Positions 54,019 through 63,242 of a DNA stretch of 64,000 nt are shown piece after piece (positions within the stretch are counted from its first letter, which is position 1; every line of letters starts with the position of its first letter). The notes under the pieces are model-generated. The model searched no databases. It was not told where the DNA came from and saw nothing but the letters and a program-made list of their open reading frames with translations. The DNA is from an uncultured bacterium (GTDB lineage: Bacteria > Bacillota > Clostridia > Oscillospirales > Acutalibacteraceae), in contig CAJMRT010000001.1 in assembly GCA_905215855.1 (NCBI GenBank), positions 41,325 through 105,324 on the forward strand. Reading direction: 5' to 3'. The translations under genes were made by a program, and so were the position numbers.

Positions 54019-54028
54019 AATAAACAAA

Positions 54029-54057
54029 GGGCGGTCTTTTCTTTGACCGCCCGCTTT
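54029..54057 (+). terminator. Terminator after glnS
   Basis: GGGCGGTC (54029-54036) pairs with GACCGCCC (54045-54052); the T run is short (GCTTTAAT). Confidence 0.7.
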
Positions 54058-54094
54058 AATAAGAAGTTGTGTTTTTATCAATTGGTATTGTGAA

Positions 54095-54832
54095 ATGAAA
54101 AAAATACTTGTAACAGGTGCTTCGGGTGGAATCGGTTCGCAGACTGCCGTTGCTTTTGCAAAATGCGGTTGCGATGTTGCGTTGCACTTTGCAAAAAATT
54201 CCGAAAAAGCCGAAAGCCTTGCCGAAAAGCTTACAAATGAATACGGCATAAATGCCTTTGCTGTTCAGGCGGATGTTTCCGATTATGAGAGCGTTTGCAA
54301 AATGTTTGATGAAATCGACAGCCGATTTGGTAATCTCGATGTACTTGTCAATAATGCAGGCATCGCACAGCAAAAGCTGTTTACCGACATTACTCCCGAT
54401 GAATGGAAAAAAATGACGGGGGTTAACCTTGACGGTGTTTTTTACTGCTCGCAACAGGCGCTCAAAAGATATATGATTAAGAACCACAGCGGTGTTATTC
54501 TCAACATAAGTTCAATGTGGGGACAGGTCGGTGCGTCTTGTGAGGTACATTACAGTGCGTCAAAGGCGGGGGTAATCGGACTTACCAAAGGTCTTGCCAA
54601 GGAGGTCGGTCTGTCGGGAGTGCGTGTCAACTGCATTTGTCCCGGTGTGATTATGACCGATATGATGAAAGGCTTTGATGAGCAGACCGTACAGGAGCTT
54701 AAAGAAGAAACTCCGCTTAATATGCTCGGTATGCCTGATGATATTGCCGAAACTGCTGTGTTCCTTTGCAGTGACAGAGCAAAATTTATCACGGGTCAGA
54801 TTGTCGGTGTAAACGGCGGAATGATTATTTAA
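54095..54832 (+). CDS. SDR-family oxidoreductase, FabG-like
   Basis: This 245-residue cytosolic short-chain dehydrogenase resembles 3-oxoacyl-ACP reductase. It has the Rossmann loop TGASGGIGSQTA (about 7-18), LVNNAG, the catalytic Ser in ILNISSMWGQ, the YSASK Tyr/Lys pair, and the family end MPDDIAETAVFLCSDRAKFITGQIVGVNGG. The conserved tail supports a FabG-type fold, but substrate is unproven because it stands alone outside a fab cluster. ATG at 54095 has only a weak ribosome site. Confidence 0.88.
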   Translation: MKKILVTGASGGIGSQTAVAFAKCGCDVALHFAKNSEKAESLAEKLTNEYGINAFAVQADVSDYESVCKMFDEIDSRFGNLDVLVNNAGIAQQKLFTDITPDEWKKMTGVNLDGVFYCSQQALKRYMIKNHSGVILNISSMWGQVGASCEVHYSASKAGVIGLTKGLAKEVGLSGVRVNCICPGVIMTDMMKGFDEQTVQELKEETPLNMLGMPDDIAETAVFLCSDRAKFITGQIVGVNGGMII

Positions 54833-54852
54833 CTTAATAAAAGTATGAAAAA

Positions 54853-54886
54853 ACGGTCGGGATTTGATTTCCGACCGTGATTTTTT
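54853..54886. terminator. Bidirectional terminator between the SDR gene and murE
   Basis: ACGGTCGG (54853-54860) pairs with CCGACCGT (54871-54878), with T-rich tracts on both outer sides. Confidence 0.85.
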
Positions 54887-54909
54887 ACTGCATTTATATG
54901 TTTATGGGT

Positions 54910-56376
54910 TTAGCTTTTGCCGTTGAGAATATCGGCAATGATTTCTCTCTCGTCCATATGGTACTTAACACCTTTGATTTCCTGATAATCCTCATGACCT
55001 TTGCCTGCAAGTACGATAATATCTCCGTCCTCGGCATTATCCATGCAATATTTAATTGCATCTCTGCGGTTTGGCACAACAACATACTTGCCGTCGGTCT
55101 TTGCAAGACCTGTTTTGATGTCCTCAATGATGTCCATAACATCTTCAAATCTTGAGTTGTCTTCCGTTACAACAGAAAGGTCTGAAAGTCTGCCCGAGGT
55201 TTCGCCCATTTCATAACGGCGAACCTTAGGACGGTTGCCGCCTGCACCAAACATTGTAATAAGTCTGTGCGGATTGTATTGGCGAAGTGTTTCAAGTACA
55301 TTTTCCATTGAAAGTGCGTTGTGTGCGTAGTCGATGATGAGTGTGTAGTTGTAGGGAACAGGCACACGCTCAACTCTGCCCTTAACCTTGGCAACCTTGA
55401 GAGCGTCAATAATCATCTGATCTTCAATTTCGTCAAAGAATGAAACTGCCGAAATTGCCGCAAGTGCGTTGTATGCATTGAATTTGCCCGGAATGTCAAC
55501 ATCAACAGAAAGATTTTTGATTCCCTCTGTTTCAAAGTGAACACCGACAAATCCGTTTTCGGAGAGAAGATGAGCATTTTTGCCCTTCAAGTCCGCATTG
55601 TCGGCAAAACCGTAGGTGAGAACAGAACCCTTGAAATCCTTTGTAATATCCTTCCATGCAGGATCGTCAATATTTGCAGCGGCAAATTTGCATTGTCTGA
55701 AAAGCAGACTCTTGCAGTAGAGATATTCCGCAAGGTCTTTGTGTTCAACACCGCCGATGTGGTCATCTGAGAAGTTTGTGAAGATGCCGACATCAAAAGT
55801 CATTCCTGCAAGACGGCTGTGTTTAAGTCCGATTGACGACGCCTCAATTACCATAGCCTTGCAGCCGGCGTTAATCATATCACGCATCGATTTCTGAATA
55901 ATGTATGATTCGGGAGTTGTATTGTCGGTTTTGTGGGTTTCTCCGCCGTAAACAACACCGAGTGTTCCGATTGTGCCTGTCTTGATTCCTGCATGTTCAA
56001 AAATTTCCGCAACCATTGCTGTTGTTGTGGTTTTGCCCTTTGTGCCTGTGATTGCAACCGTGTAGAGCTCATCCTCGGGATGTCCGAAAAATTCGATGCT
56101 CATAAGCGAAAGAGCATATCTTGTGTCCTCAACCTTTACAACGGCAACATCGCTCGGCACTTCAAAGTCGAGGTCATCGCTGATGATGAGTGCCGACGCA
56201 CCCTTTTCAACGGCAGATTTTGCGTATTTGTGACCGTCCGAGGTGTATCCTTTAAGGCACACAAACGCTGTGCCTTGTTCAACTTTTCGTGAATCATAGA
56301 TAATATCCGAAATTTCAGTATCAAGATTTCCCTGACAGGTGTATTCAAGATTGACAAGGAGATTTCTAAGTTTCAT
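54910..56376 (-). CDS. murE: UDP-MurNAc-tripeptide synthetase MurE
   Basis: This 488-residue cytosolic Mur ligase adds the third residue of the peptidoglycan stem peptide. ATP loop TGTKGKTTTTAMVAEIF (about 110-126), NTTPESY, IEASSIGLKHSRLAGM, FTNFSDDHIGGVEH and IIDYAHNALSMENVL are all typical. The residue-specificity motif reads DNSR at 406-409; DNPR is the usual meso-DAP form. ATG at 56376. It has its own promoter and is convergent with the SDR gene. Confidence 0.93.
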   Translation of the reverse strand: MKLRNLLVNLEYTCQGNLDTEISDIIYDSRKVEQGTAFVCLKGYTSDGHKYAKSAVEKGASALIISDDLDFEVPSDVAVVKVEDTRYALSLMSIEFFGHPEDELYTVAITGTKGKTTTTAMVAEIFEHAGIKTGTIGTLGVVYGGETHKTDNTTPESYIIQKSMRDMINAGCKAMVIEASSIGLKHSRLAGMTFDVGIFTNFSDDHIGGVEHKDLAEYLYCKSLLFRQCKFAAANIDDPAWKDITKDFKGSVLTYGFADNADLKGKNAHLLSENGFVGVHFETEGIKNLSVDVDIPGKFNAYNALAAISAVSFFDEIEDQMIIDALKVAKVKGRVERVPVPYNYTLIIDYAHNALSMENVLETLRQYNPHRLITMFGAGGNRPKVRRYEMGETSGRLSDLSVVTEDNSRFEDVMDIIEDIKTGLAKTDGKYVVVPNRRDAIKYCMDNAEDGDIIVLAGKGHEDYQEIKGVKYHMDEREIIADILNGKS

Positions 56377-56434
56377 TATATATAGCTCCGTTTCCCCGAC
56401 ACAAGGTCGGACTGCATTTTTGCTTTACCTTATA

Positions 56435-56463
56435 ATTATAGCAATTGTTGCCGTTCATTACAA
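56435..56463 (-). promoter_or_regulatory. Sigma-A promoter of murE
   Basis: On the minus strand TTGTAA (56458-56463), 17 bp, TATAAT (56435-56440) with TGC extended -10; leader about 55 nt, including a CCGAC/GTCGG hairpin. Confidence 0.8.
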
Positions 56464-56791
56464 CTGTATGTTAAAATTTATCTGCGGAAAATTACGGAAA
56501 AAACCAAAATCGGCAAAATTAGTCAATTTTTACTAAAACACGGAAATTTTTGCGAAAAACGGCGGTATTTTTAGATTTAAGAACAATAATTGGGTGTTCT
56601 GTCACATAACGGTCAAAGTTGCTTGTGCAAGCTGTACAAAGACCATTAAGGCAAAATATACAAAAAGAAAACAATTAAATTGTACAAAAAATAAAAAACA
56701 AAGAAAATTGATGACGATTTGCACAAAAATAATCTTGATTTTTAACGATATAGATAAAAAGTACAAAGGGAGTTGAAATTCAGGTGATTTT
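56464..56791. other. Intergenic stretch between murE and the sugar ABC operon
   Basis: AT-rich, no gene seen. A GCTTG-TG-CAAGC inverted repeat at 56621-56632 resembles a LacI-type half-site pair and could be an operator, but it is 160 bp from the promoter. Confidence 0.4.
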
Positions 56792-56819
56792 TTGATATGA
56801 TTTATGTAGCGGATATGAT
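56792..56819 (+). promoter_or_regulatory. Promoter of the sugar ABC operon
   Basis: TTGATA (56792-56797), 16 bp, TATGAT (56814-56819); leader about 75 nt before the ATG at 56901. Confidence 0.65.
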
Positions 56820-56900
56820 GTACTTTGTGCGTTATGTCCCCAAGTAAGTATGTAATCCGAAAGGACACTACGAAAATATTCAGAAAGAGGGATTTTTCCA

Positions 56901-58256
56901 ATGAAAAAGATTCTCGCCATTTTATTGGCAGGTATGATGACTGCTACTGCACTCGTTGGTTGCGGCGGCGGAGACTCATCATCAAAGGCTGACGATTCAA
57001 AGTCAGGCAATGGCTCTTCAAATGCAGCAAAGATTGAGGGTTCAATCGTTGACAAGGCATACTTCGGTGACGAAGGTACAGACGCAAAGCCAATCACACT
57101 TAAAGTATGGGCTCCTGACGCAGCTGTAGGCCTCGTTAAGAAGCAGGTTGAGTCTTTCAAAAAGGCTTATCCTGACATCAAGTTCAAGAAGATTGATGTT
57201 GTAGCTCAGGGCGAAAGCGATGCTGCTACACAGATTCTCAACGACGCATCTGCTGCTGCCGATGTATTCAGCTTCCCAAGTGACCAGCTCAACAAGCTCA
57301 TTGACGCAGGCGTTCTTGCTCCTGTTGCTAAGGGCTTCGTTGATACAGTAACTTCTGAGAACTCAGAGGATACAATCAAGTCTGCTACAGCTCTCAACAA
57401 GAAGACAAAAGAGGATACTCTTTACGCTTATCCTGAAACAAACGATAACGGTTATTTCCTCGTTTATGATAAGTCAGTAGTATCTGCTGATCAGGCTCAG
57501 ACACTTGAAGGCGTTCTTGAGGCTTGTAAAAAGGCCGGCAAGAAGTTCATCTTCGATGCAGGTGACGGTTTCTATGCTTGTACTTTTGCTTTCACAGGAG
57601 GTGTTAAGATTGACGGTCTTGAGTCAGACGGCGTAACACAGAAGTTCGTTAAATATGATGAGGACGAGGCTGTTGCAACACTTCAGGCTTTCGCAAAGCT
57701 CATCAAGAAGTACAAGGGCACATTCACATCACTTAATGTAAAGAATGTTGCTTCAGGCTTTAAGAACGGCACAGCAGGTGCAGGCGTTGACGGTTCTTGG
57801 GATACAAAGGTTAACCAGGAAGCTCTCGGCGACAACTTCGGTGCAGCTAAGCTCCCAACAATCAAGGTTGGCGACAAAGACAAGCAGCTCTTTTCAATGT
57901 TCGGTTATAAGTACATCGGCGTAAACGGTTCTTCACAGTTCCCGAACGCAGCTCAGATTTTTGCTCTCTACCTTACAGGTGAAGATTGCCAGCAGCAGAG
58001 AACAGAAGAACTCGGCTGGGGTCCTTCTAACCTCAATGTTCAGAAGAGTGATCTCGTAACAAAGAGTGAGGTTCTTAACGCTATCAGCGAGCAGGCTAAG
58101 AACGCTTGTGTACAGGTTAACATTGCTTCAACATTCTGGACTCCAATGGGTAACCTCGGTAACAAGCTCGTTGCTGATGACTGCAAGCCTGATGATGCAG
58201 CTGCTATGAAGAAGCTTCTTCAGGATACAATTGCTAATGTTCGTGACGAAGGCTAA
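56901..58256 (+). CDS. Maltose-type extracellular sugar-binding lipoprotein
   Basis: The 451-residue lipoprotein has lipobox TALVGC (Cys21) and a Ser/Lys linker. The family 1 solute-binding fold starts near residue 65 (ITLKVWAPDAAVGLVKKQVESFKKAYPDIKFK). ADVFSFPSDQLNKLIDAG, NGYFLVYDKSVV and the Trp-rich GVDGSWDTKV and ELGWGPSNLN stretches are typical of malto-oligosaccharide binders. It captures sugar at the outer face of the membrane for the two permeases downstream. Codon use is strongly biased, suggesting high expression. ATG after AGAGGGA. Confidence 0.88.
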   Translation: MKKILAILLAGMMTATALVGCGGGDSSSKADDSKSGNGSSNAAKIEGSIVDKAYFGDEGTDAKPITLKVWAPDAAVGLVKKQVESFKKAYPDIKFKKIDVVAQGESDAATQILNDASAAADVFSFPSDQLNKLIDAGVLAPVAKGFVDTVTSENSEDTIKSATALNKKTKEDTLYAYPETNDNGYFLVYDKSVVSADQAQTLEGVLEACKKAGKKFIFDAGDGFYACTFAFTGGVKIDGLESDGVTQKFVKYDEDEAVATLQAFAKLIKKYKGTFTSLNVKNVASGFKNGTAGAGVDGSWDTKVNQEALGDNFGAAKLPTIKVGDKDKQLFSMFGYKYIGVNGSSQFPNAAQIFALYLTGEDCQQQRTEELGWGPSNLNVQKSDLVTKSEVLNAISEQAKNACVQVNIASTFWTPMGNLGNKLVADDCKPDDAAAMKKLLQDTIANVRDEG

Positions 58257-58289
58257 TTAACCTTTTGCAGAACTGAAAACAGTTAGTCA

Positions 58290-58406
58290 CGGGGCACTTT
58301 GCTTTGCAGGGTGCCCCGAAAAAAAGCACTGACACTTAAACTGTTATACATCAAACTAATGACAGTTTGTTGTTTGAGTGCGGGGTGTTATTTGTTTGAT
58401 GTATAA
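58290..58406 (+). other. Two intercistronic stem-loops between binding-protein and permease genes
   Basis: CGGGGCAC (58290-58297) pairs with GTGCCCCG (58311-58318), but an A run, not a T run, follows, so it is not a classic terminator. Then TTATACATCAAAC (58344-58356) pairs perfectly with GTTTGATGTATAA (58394-58406) over a 37-nt loop. Confidence 0.65.
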
Positions 58407-58450
58407 ACCATCTTACGAGAGATTTGCAGATTTATTTAAGGAGAGCTATT

Positions 58451-59953
58451 ATGACATTTGTAGAGTATAAACAGCTCAATCCGTTTCAGCGCTTTGCCTA
58501 TAATTTTAAGAAGTTCATTTGCAATGTACCGCATGCTGTTGCAAACTTCTTTAAAGCACTCGGCAGAGGCATTGTAAAGTTCTTTGTCGGCATCGGCAAG
58601 GGCTTCAAGAACTACGGTGTTCGCTTTGCAAAGGGCGACTGGGCTACAAAACTTTCCTATTTAATATTTGGTATCGGTGACATTCACAAGGGCAAATATT
58701 ACAAAGGAATTTTATTCTTCCTCGCAGAAGTGCTCTATGCACTTTATATGGTATTTTTCGGTTGGGGATACCTTCAGAAATTCCCAACACTCGGTACAGT
58801 AGAAACAACACAGGGCTACAACGAATTGGGTATGCCTGTTACTGAATACGGCGACAACTCAATGCTTATTCTTCTCTACTCGGTACTTTCAATTGTAATT
58901 ACAATTGTTATTTTTGCAATTTACATAGCAAATATTAAAGACGCTTATCAGCATCAGCTCATGAAGGCTGAGGGTAAAAAGCCTACATCTCTTAAGCAGG
59001 ATGTAAGAGACTTCCTCGACGGCAAGTACCACATCACTCTTCTTTCCTTCCCGGTACTTATGATCGGTATCTTCAATGTATTGCCGCTCATCTTTATGAT
59101 TTTGATTGCATTCACTAACTACGATATGCAGCACCTCCCTCCGGGAACACTTTTCCACTGGGTAGGTTTAGATAACTTTACTTCACTCTTTAACTTTGTT
59201 GACAGCTCAACAAAGGCTACAACATTCATTGAGCTTACAAAATGGACACTTTTGTGGGCAGTTATTGCAACATTCTCAAACTACATTCTCGGAATGATTA
59301 TTGCTCTTATGATCAATAAGAAGGGCATTAAGCTCAAGGCTCTCTGGAGAACACTTTTCGTTATCGCAATTGCTGTTCCTCAGTTCGTTTCTCTCCTTCT
59401 TATGAACCAGATGCTCCAGACTAACGGTGCCATCAATATTCTCCTTTCATATTTCAACGGAGGCGTAAACCCGCAGATTCAGTTCCTCAACAGTTCAACG
59501 CTTATGGCGAGAACTACTGTTGTAATCGTAAACCTCTGGGTAGGTATTCCGTACACAATTCTTTCAATGTCAGGTATTCTTATGAATATTCCTGAGGACC
59601 TCTACGAGTCAGCTCGTATTGACGGTGCAGGCCCTGTAAAGACATTTACGGCTATCACACTTCCTTATATGATTTTCGTAACAACTCCACAGCTTATTAC
59701 ACAGTTTGTTGGTAACATCAACAACTTCAATGTAATTTACCTTCTCACAGGCGGCGGCCCTTCAACAGAGCAGTTCTATCAGGCAGGTAGAACCGATATT
59801 CTTGTTACATGGCTGTTCAACCTGACTATGAGTTCACAGGACTACGGTCTTGCGGCTGCCATAGGTATTCTGGTATTTATCGTTTGTGCAACGCTGTCGC
59901 TCATTATATTCAATAATTCTAAGTCTATGAAGGATGAGGAGGCGTTCTCATGA
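58451..59953 (+). CDS. MalF-like sugar ABC permease
   Basis: This 500-residue inner-membrane permease has an N-terminal cytosolic extension with basic amphipathic helices (about 1-70), two extra membrane segments, and a core of six. The EAA loop that meets the ATPase is present near residues 380-400 (IPEDLYESARIDGAGPVKTF). It is longer than most MalF proteins because of that extension. ATG at 58451 after AAGGAG. It overlaps the next permease gene by 4 nt (ATGA). Confidence 0.88.
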   Translation: MTFVEYKQLNPFQRFAYNFKKFICNVPHAVANFFKALGRGIVKFFVGIGKGFKNYGVRFAKGDWATKLSYLIFGIGDIHKGKYYKGILFFLAEVLYALYMVFFGWGYLQKFPTLGTVETTQGYNELGMPVTEYGDNSMLILLYSVLSIVITIVIFAIYIANIKDAYQHQLMKAEGKKPTSLKQDVRDFLDGKYHITLLSFPVLMIGIFNVLPLIFMILIAFTNYDMQHLPPGTLFHWVGLDNFTSLFNFVDSSTKATTFIELTKWTLLWAVIATFSNYILGMIIALMINKKGIKLKALWRTLFVIAIAVPQFVSLLLMNQMLQTNGAINILLSYFNGGVNPQIQFLNSSTLMARTTVVIVNLWVGIPYTILSMSGILMNIPEDLYESARIDGAGPVKTFTAITLPYMIFVTTPQLITQFVGNINNFNVIYLLTGGGPSTEQFYQAGRTDILVTWLFNLTMSSQDYGLAAAIGILVFIVCATLSLIIFNNSKSMKDEEAFS

Positions 59954-60813
59954 TAAAAAGCTATAAATTAAGAAGACATATTGCAAATGCCCTCATCTAT
60001 GCTTTGCTTATTATCTTAGGTATTATCTGGATTTCTCCGTTCGTATACCTCTTTATGCACTCATTCAGAGCAGAAGGTATCATCGCAGTTGACCACCTTA
60101 TTCCAAAGCAGTGGACATTCCAGAACTACATTGATCTTTTCACAGGTGCAGGCGGTACTGCATCAATCAACTTCCCGAGATGGTTCCTTAACACATTCGT
60201 TGTTGCAGTATTCAGCTGCATCATCTCAACAATCTCGGTTCTTATGGTAAGTTATGCGTTCAGCCGACTCAGATTTAAGGCTCGTAAAAAGTTTATGAAT
60301 GTTGGTATGATCCTCGGTATGTTCCCTGGCTTCATGACAATGATCGCTATTTACTACCTCCTCAAGGCTATGAACCTTACCGGCACACTCGTTGCACTTG
60401 TAATCTGCTACAGCTGCGGTGCAGGTCTTGGCTTCCAGATTTCAAAGGGCTTCTTCGACACGATTCCAAGAGCTCTTGATGAGGCTGCCACAATTGACGG
60501 TGCTACCAAGAATCAGATTTTCTGGAAGATTATTCTTCCTATGTCAAAGCCAATCGTAGTTTATACAGTTCTTACATCATTCATCGGTCCTTGGACAGAC
60601 TTTATTCTTGCCAAGATCATCATGGGTGATAAACTTGATAACTACACGGTTGCCATCGGTCTTCAGAAGATGCTCAGTAACGACTTTATCAATACATATT
60701 ATAAGCAGTTCCTCGCAGGTTCTGTTGTTGTTGCTGTTCCTATCACACTTCTCTTCCTCAAGATGCAGAAGTACTATGTTGAAGGCGTAACAGCCGGCGG
60801 CGTAAAGGGTTAA
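59950..60813 (+). CDS. MalG-like sugar ABC permease
   Basis: The 287-residue permease has six membrane segments and an EAA loop, IPRALDEAATIDGATKNQIF (about 175-194). It pairs with the MalF-like protein. No ATPase gene is in the operon, so a shared MsmK-type ATPase encoded elsewhere is expected. ATG at 59950 overlaps the previous stop. Confidence 0.9.
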   Translation: MIKSYKLRRHIANALIYALLIILGIIWISPFVYLFMHSFRAEGIIAVDHLIPKQWTFQNYIDLFTGAGGTASINFPRWFLNTFVVAVFSCIISTISVLMVSYAFSRLRFKARKKFMNVGMILGMFPGFMTMIAIYYLLKAMNLTGTLVALVICYSCGAGLGFQISKGFFDTIPRALDEAATIDGATKNQIFWKIILPMSKPIVVYTVLTSFIGPWTDFILAKIIMGDKLDNYTVAIGLQKMLSNDFINTYYKQFLAGSVVVAVPITLLFLKMQKYYVEGVTAGGVKG

Positions 60814-60834
60814 TCCCAAAATATAAAAGCTCTC

Positions 60835-60868
60835 ACGGGCGGCAGTCAAAGGCTGCCGTCCGTTTAAT
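60835..60868 (+). terminator. Terminator or attenuator between the permease and amylase genes
   Basis: ACGGGCGGCAG (60835-60845) pairs with CTGCCGTCCGT (60853-60863), followed by TTAATTTT. The amylase ATG is only 20 nt further, so readthrough must occur or the hairpin sets a lower level. Confidence 0.65.
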
Positions 60869-60883
60869 TTTACGGAGGATATT

Positions 60884-62539
60884 ATGAAAAAAATACTTTC
60901 TATTCTGCTTGCCGGTGCAATGCTTGCAGGCTGCCTGCTTACAGGCTGTTCGGATTCATCTTCTTCAAAAACAGAATCTTCCGACAGCAAAACTGCCGAA
61001 ATAGCCGATCCGATTGAAGGCATCAAGGCAACCGCATCAACAGACAAATACAGAAATTACTACGAAATTTTTGTAAATTCCTTTTGTGATTCCAACGGCG
61101 ATGAAACCGGTGACCTTCAGGGTATCATCTCACAGCTCGATTACCTCAATGACGGTGACCCGAACTCAGGCGATGACCTCGGTGTTGACGCAATCTGGCT
61201 CACTCCGATTATGCCGTCAAAGTCTTACCACAAGTACGATGTTGAGGACTACTACGACATCGACCCCGACTTTGGCACACTTGACGATTTTGACCGGCTT
61301 ATCGAAGAGTGTCACAAGCGTGGCATAAATGTCATTCTTGACCTTGTTCTCAACCACATTTCTTCACAGAATCCTCTCTTTACAAAGGCTGTTGAAGAGG
61401 TTGCCGACAAAAAGCTTGACGGCAATGCTGAATATTTTGAAATTCACCAGTCATCATATTTTGACTCCGACACACAGGTTATCACCCTTTCAAACGGCTA
61501 TGTTTGCGAGGCTAACTTCTCGCAGGAAATGCCTGAATGGAATCTCAATTCTAAAAAGACAAGAGAAGAGTTCACAAAGATTGCAAAATTCTGGCTTGAC
61601 CGTGGTGTTGACGGTTTCAGACTTGATGCCTGCAAATACTACACAAACAAAAGCACTGACGGCACAGAATTTCTCAAGTGGTTCTATGACACCTGCAAAG
61701 ACATTAAGAAAGATGTCTATATGGTTGGTGAGAACTGGAGTGACGATGCCGACATTCAGGAGCTTTACAAGTCGGGTGTTGACAGCCAGTTTGCCTTTAA
61801 ATTCTCAACCTCAACAGGCATAATCATCAGCAATGTCATTGCTCAGGGCGGTGCTGCCACAGTCAACAAAATTATGAACTATGACAACAAAATGGCAAAG
61901 GAAAACCCGAACGCAATCAACGCAATGTTCCTTTCAAACCACGATCAGGTGAGAAGCGGTAACACTCTTGAGGGACAGGGACTTTCTTCACAGAAACTTG
62001 CCGCAGCAGTTTATATGCTTGCCCCCGGCAACCCATTCATTTACTACGGCGAGGAAATCGGAATTAAAGCACCGAACACAACAAATGATGCCGCATACAG
62101 AACACAGATGGTATTTGACAGCGACAATCTTCCCGATATTTTCGTAAACGGTATCGGTGATGAACCTGATGTTCCGACAAACGGCGGTGTAAAACAGCAG
62201 CTTGCCGACAAGGATTCTTTGCTCAACTACTACCGCAGAATCATCAAAATCAAGAACCAGAACCCCGAAATTGCAAGGGGCAGAATTACCGGCACAGAGA
62301 ATTTTGATGACACAGATGTCGGTGCATACTATGTTGAGTACAACGATTCAAAGCTTCTCGTCATTCACAACTTCAACAAGACTGATGCCAAGGACCTCAC
62401 AATTACAGATGATATGATTAAGAACGCAACTCTCCGTGCTGACCTTATCCCCGAGAGCAGTTCAAAACATACCGAGCTCAAAGACGGCAAAATCTCCGTT
62501 CCCGCTCAGTCAACTGTAATCATCAAGTCCGCAGAGTGA
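60884..62539 (+). CDS. GH13 alpha-amylase/alpha-glucosidase-type lipoprotein
   Basis: The 551-residue lipoprotein has two possible lipoboxes, LAGC17 and LTGC22, and a Ser-rich linker. The GH13 barrel contains all four conserved regions: DLVLNHIS, GFRLDACKYY with the nucleophile Asp248, MVGENW with the acid/base Glu283, and FLSNHDQVRS with Asp354. A C-terminal beta domain ends in PAQSTVIIKSAE. It hydrolyses starch or maltodextrins at the cell surface to feed the transporter just upstream. ATG at 60884 after ACGGAGG. Confidence 0.92.
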   Translation: MKKILSILLAGAMLAGCLLTGCSDSSSSKTESSDSKTAEIADPIEGIKATASTDKYRNYYEIFVNSFCDSNGDETGDLQGIISQLDYLNDGDPNSGDDLGVDAIWLTPIMPSKSYHKYDVEDYYDIDPDFGTLDDFDRLIEECHKRGINVILDLVLNHISSQNPLFTKAVEEVADKKLDGNAEYFEIHQSSYFDSDTQVITLSNGYVCEANFSQEMPEWNLNSKKTREEFTKIAKFWLDRGVDGFRLDACKYYTNKSTDGTEFLKWFYDTCKDIKKDVYMVGENWSDDADIQELYKSGVDSQFAFKFSTSTGIIISNVIAQGGAATVNKIMNYDNKMAKENPNAINAMFLSNHDQVRSGNTLEGQGLSSQKLAAAVYMLAPGNPFIYYGEEIGIKAPNTTNDAAYRTQMVFDSDNLPDIFVNGIGDEPDVPTNGGVKQQLADKDSLLNYYRRIIKIKNQNPEIARGRITGTENFDDTDVGAYYVEYNDSKLLVIHNFNKTDAKDLTITDDMIKNATLRADLIPESSSKHTELKDGKISVPAQSTVIIKSAE

Positions 62540-62542
62540 TTT

Positions 62543-63060
62543 TAGTTCGTGCAGACAGTTTTTGTAAGAACTGCTATGTCACCCGAGCACGACATTCTGC
62601 TAAAGCTAATTTTTAGCTTTTTAGTTCGTGCAGACAGCTTTTGTAAGAACTGCTATGTCACCCGAGCACGACATTCTGCTAAAGCTGATTTTTAGCTTTT
62701 TAGTTCGTGCAGACAGTTTTTGTAAGAACTGCTATGTCACCCGAGCACGACATTCTGCTAAAGCTAATTTTTAGCTTTTTAGTTCGTGCAGACAGCTTTT
62801 GTAAGAACTGCTATGTCACCCGAGCACGACATTCTGCTAAAGCTGATTTTTAGCTTTTTAGTTCGTGCAGATAGTTTTTGTAAGAACTGCTATGTCACCT
62901 GAGCACGACATTCTGCTAAAGCTGATTTTTAGCTTTTTAGTTCGTGAGGATAGTTGTTTTATATTAACAACCATATCACCCCAAGCACAACTATGTGCAA
63001 ATGTTGAATTTTTTCGTTCGTGTAGATAGTTTGACAAATGAAAAACATTTATGCCCGAGC
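62543..63060 (+). repeat. 79-bp tandem repeat array with higher-order structure
   Basis: Five units start at 62543, 62622, 62701, 62780 and 62859, with a sixth and seventh diverged from 62938. Units 1-2 equal units 3-4 base for base, a 158-bp duplication. Each unit has an outer TCGTGC/GCACGA pairing, an inner CAGTT/AACTG and a terminator-like AAAGCT-RATTTTT-AGCTTTTT. The unit is related to the dispersed GTTCGTGCAGA..CCCGAGC repeats. A GGGCGGAT/ATCCGCCC palindrome follows at about 63091-63113. Confidence 0.9.
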
Positions 63061-63227
63061 GTATTATAGCTACCGTTTGCACAATTTTGTAGGGGCGGAT
63101 ATTATCCGCCCTTACAGATTTGTGACATTTACTAAATTTTCAAATACATTGTTTGTTACTACAAATGATAAAAATTGAAAATTCCGAAAAAAATCTTGTT
63201 TTCGTCACACAGTTGTCAATATTGGTG

Positions 63228-63236
63228 TGGTATAAT
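63228..63236 (+). promoter_or_regulatory. Extended -10 promoter of a candidate small RNA
   Basis: TGGTATAAT with TATAAT at 63231-63236; no good -35 at 17 bp. It lies between the repeat array and a strong terminator, with no gene in between. Confidence 0.55.
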
Positions 63237-63242
63237 AAAGTC

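Noticed and set aside
62543..63016. CRISPR-like array
   Set aside because: The whole 79-bp period is conserved with no variable spacers, and no cas genes are present. It is a tandem repeat.
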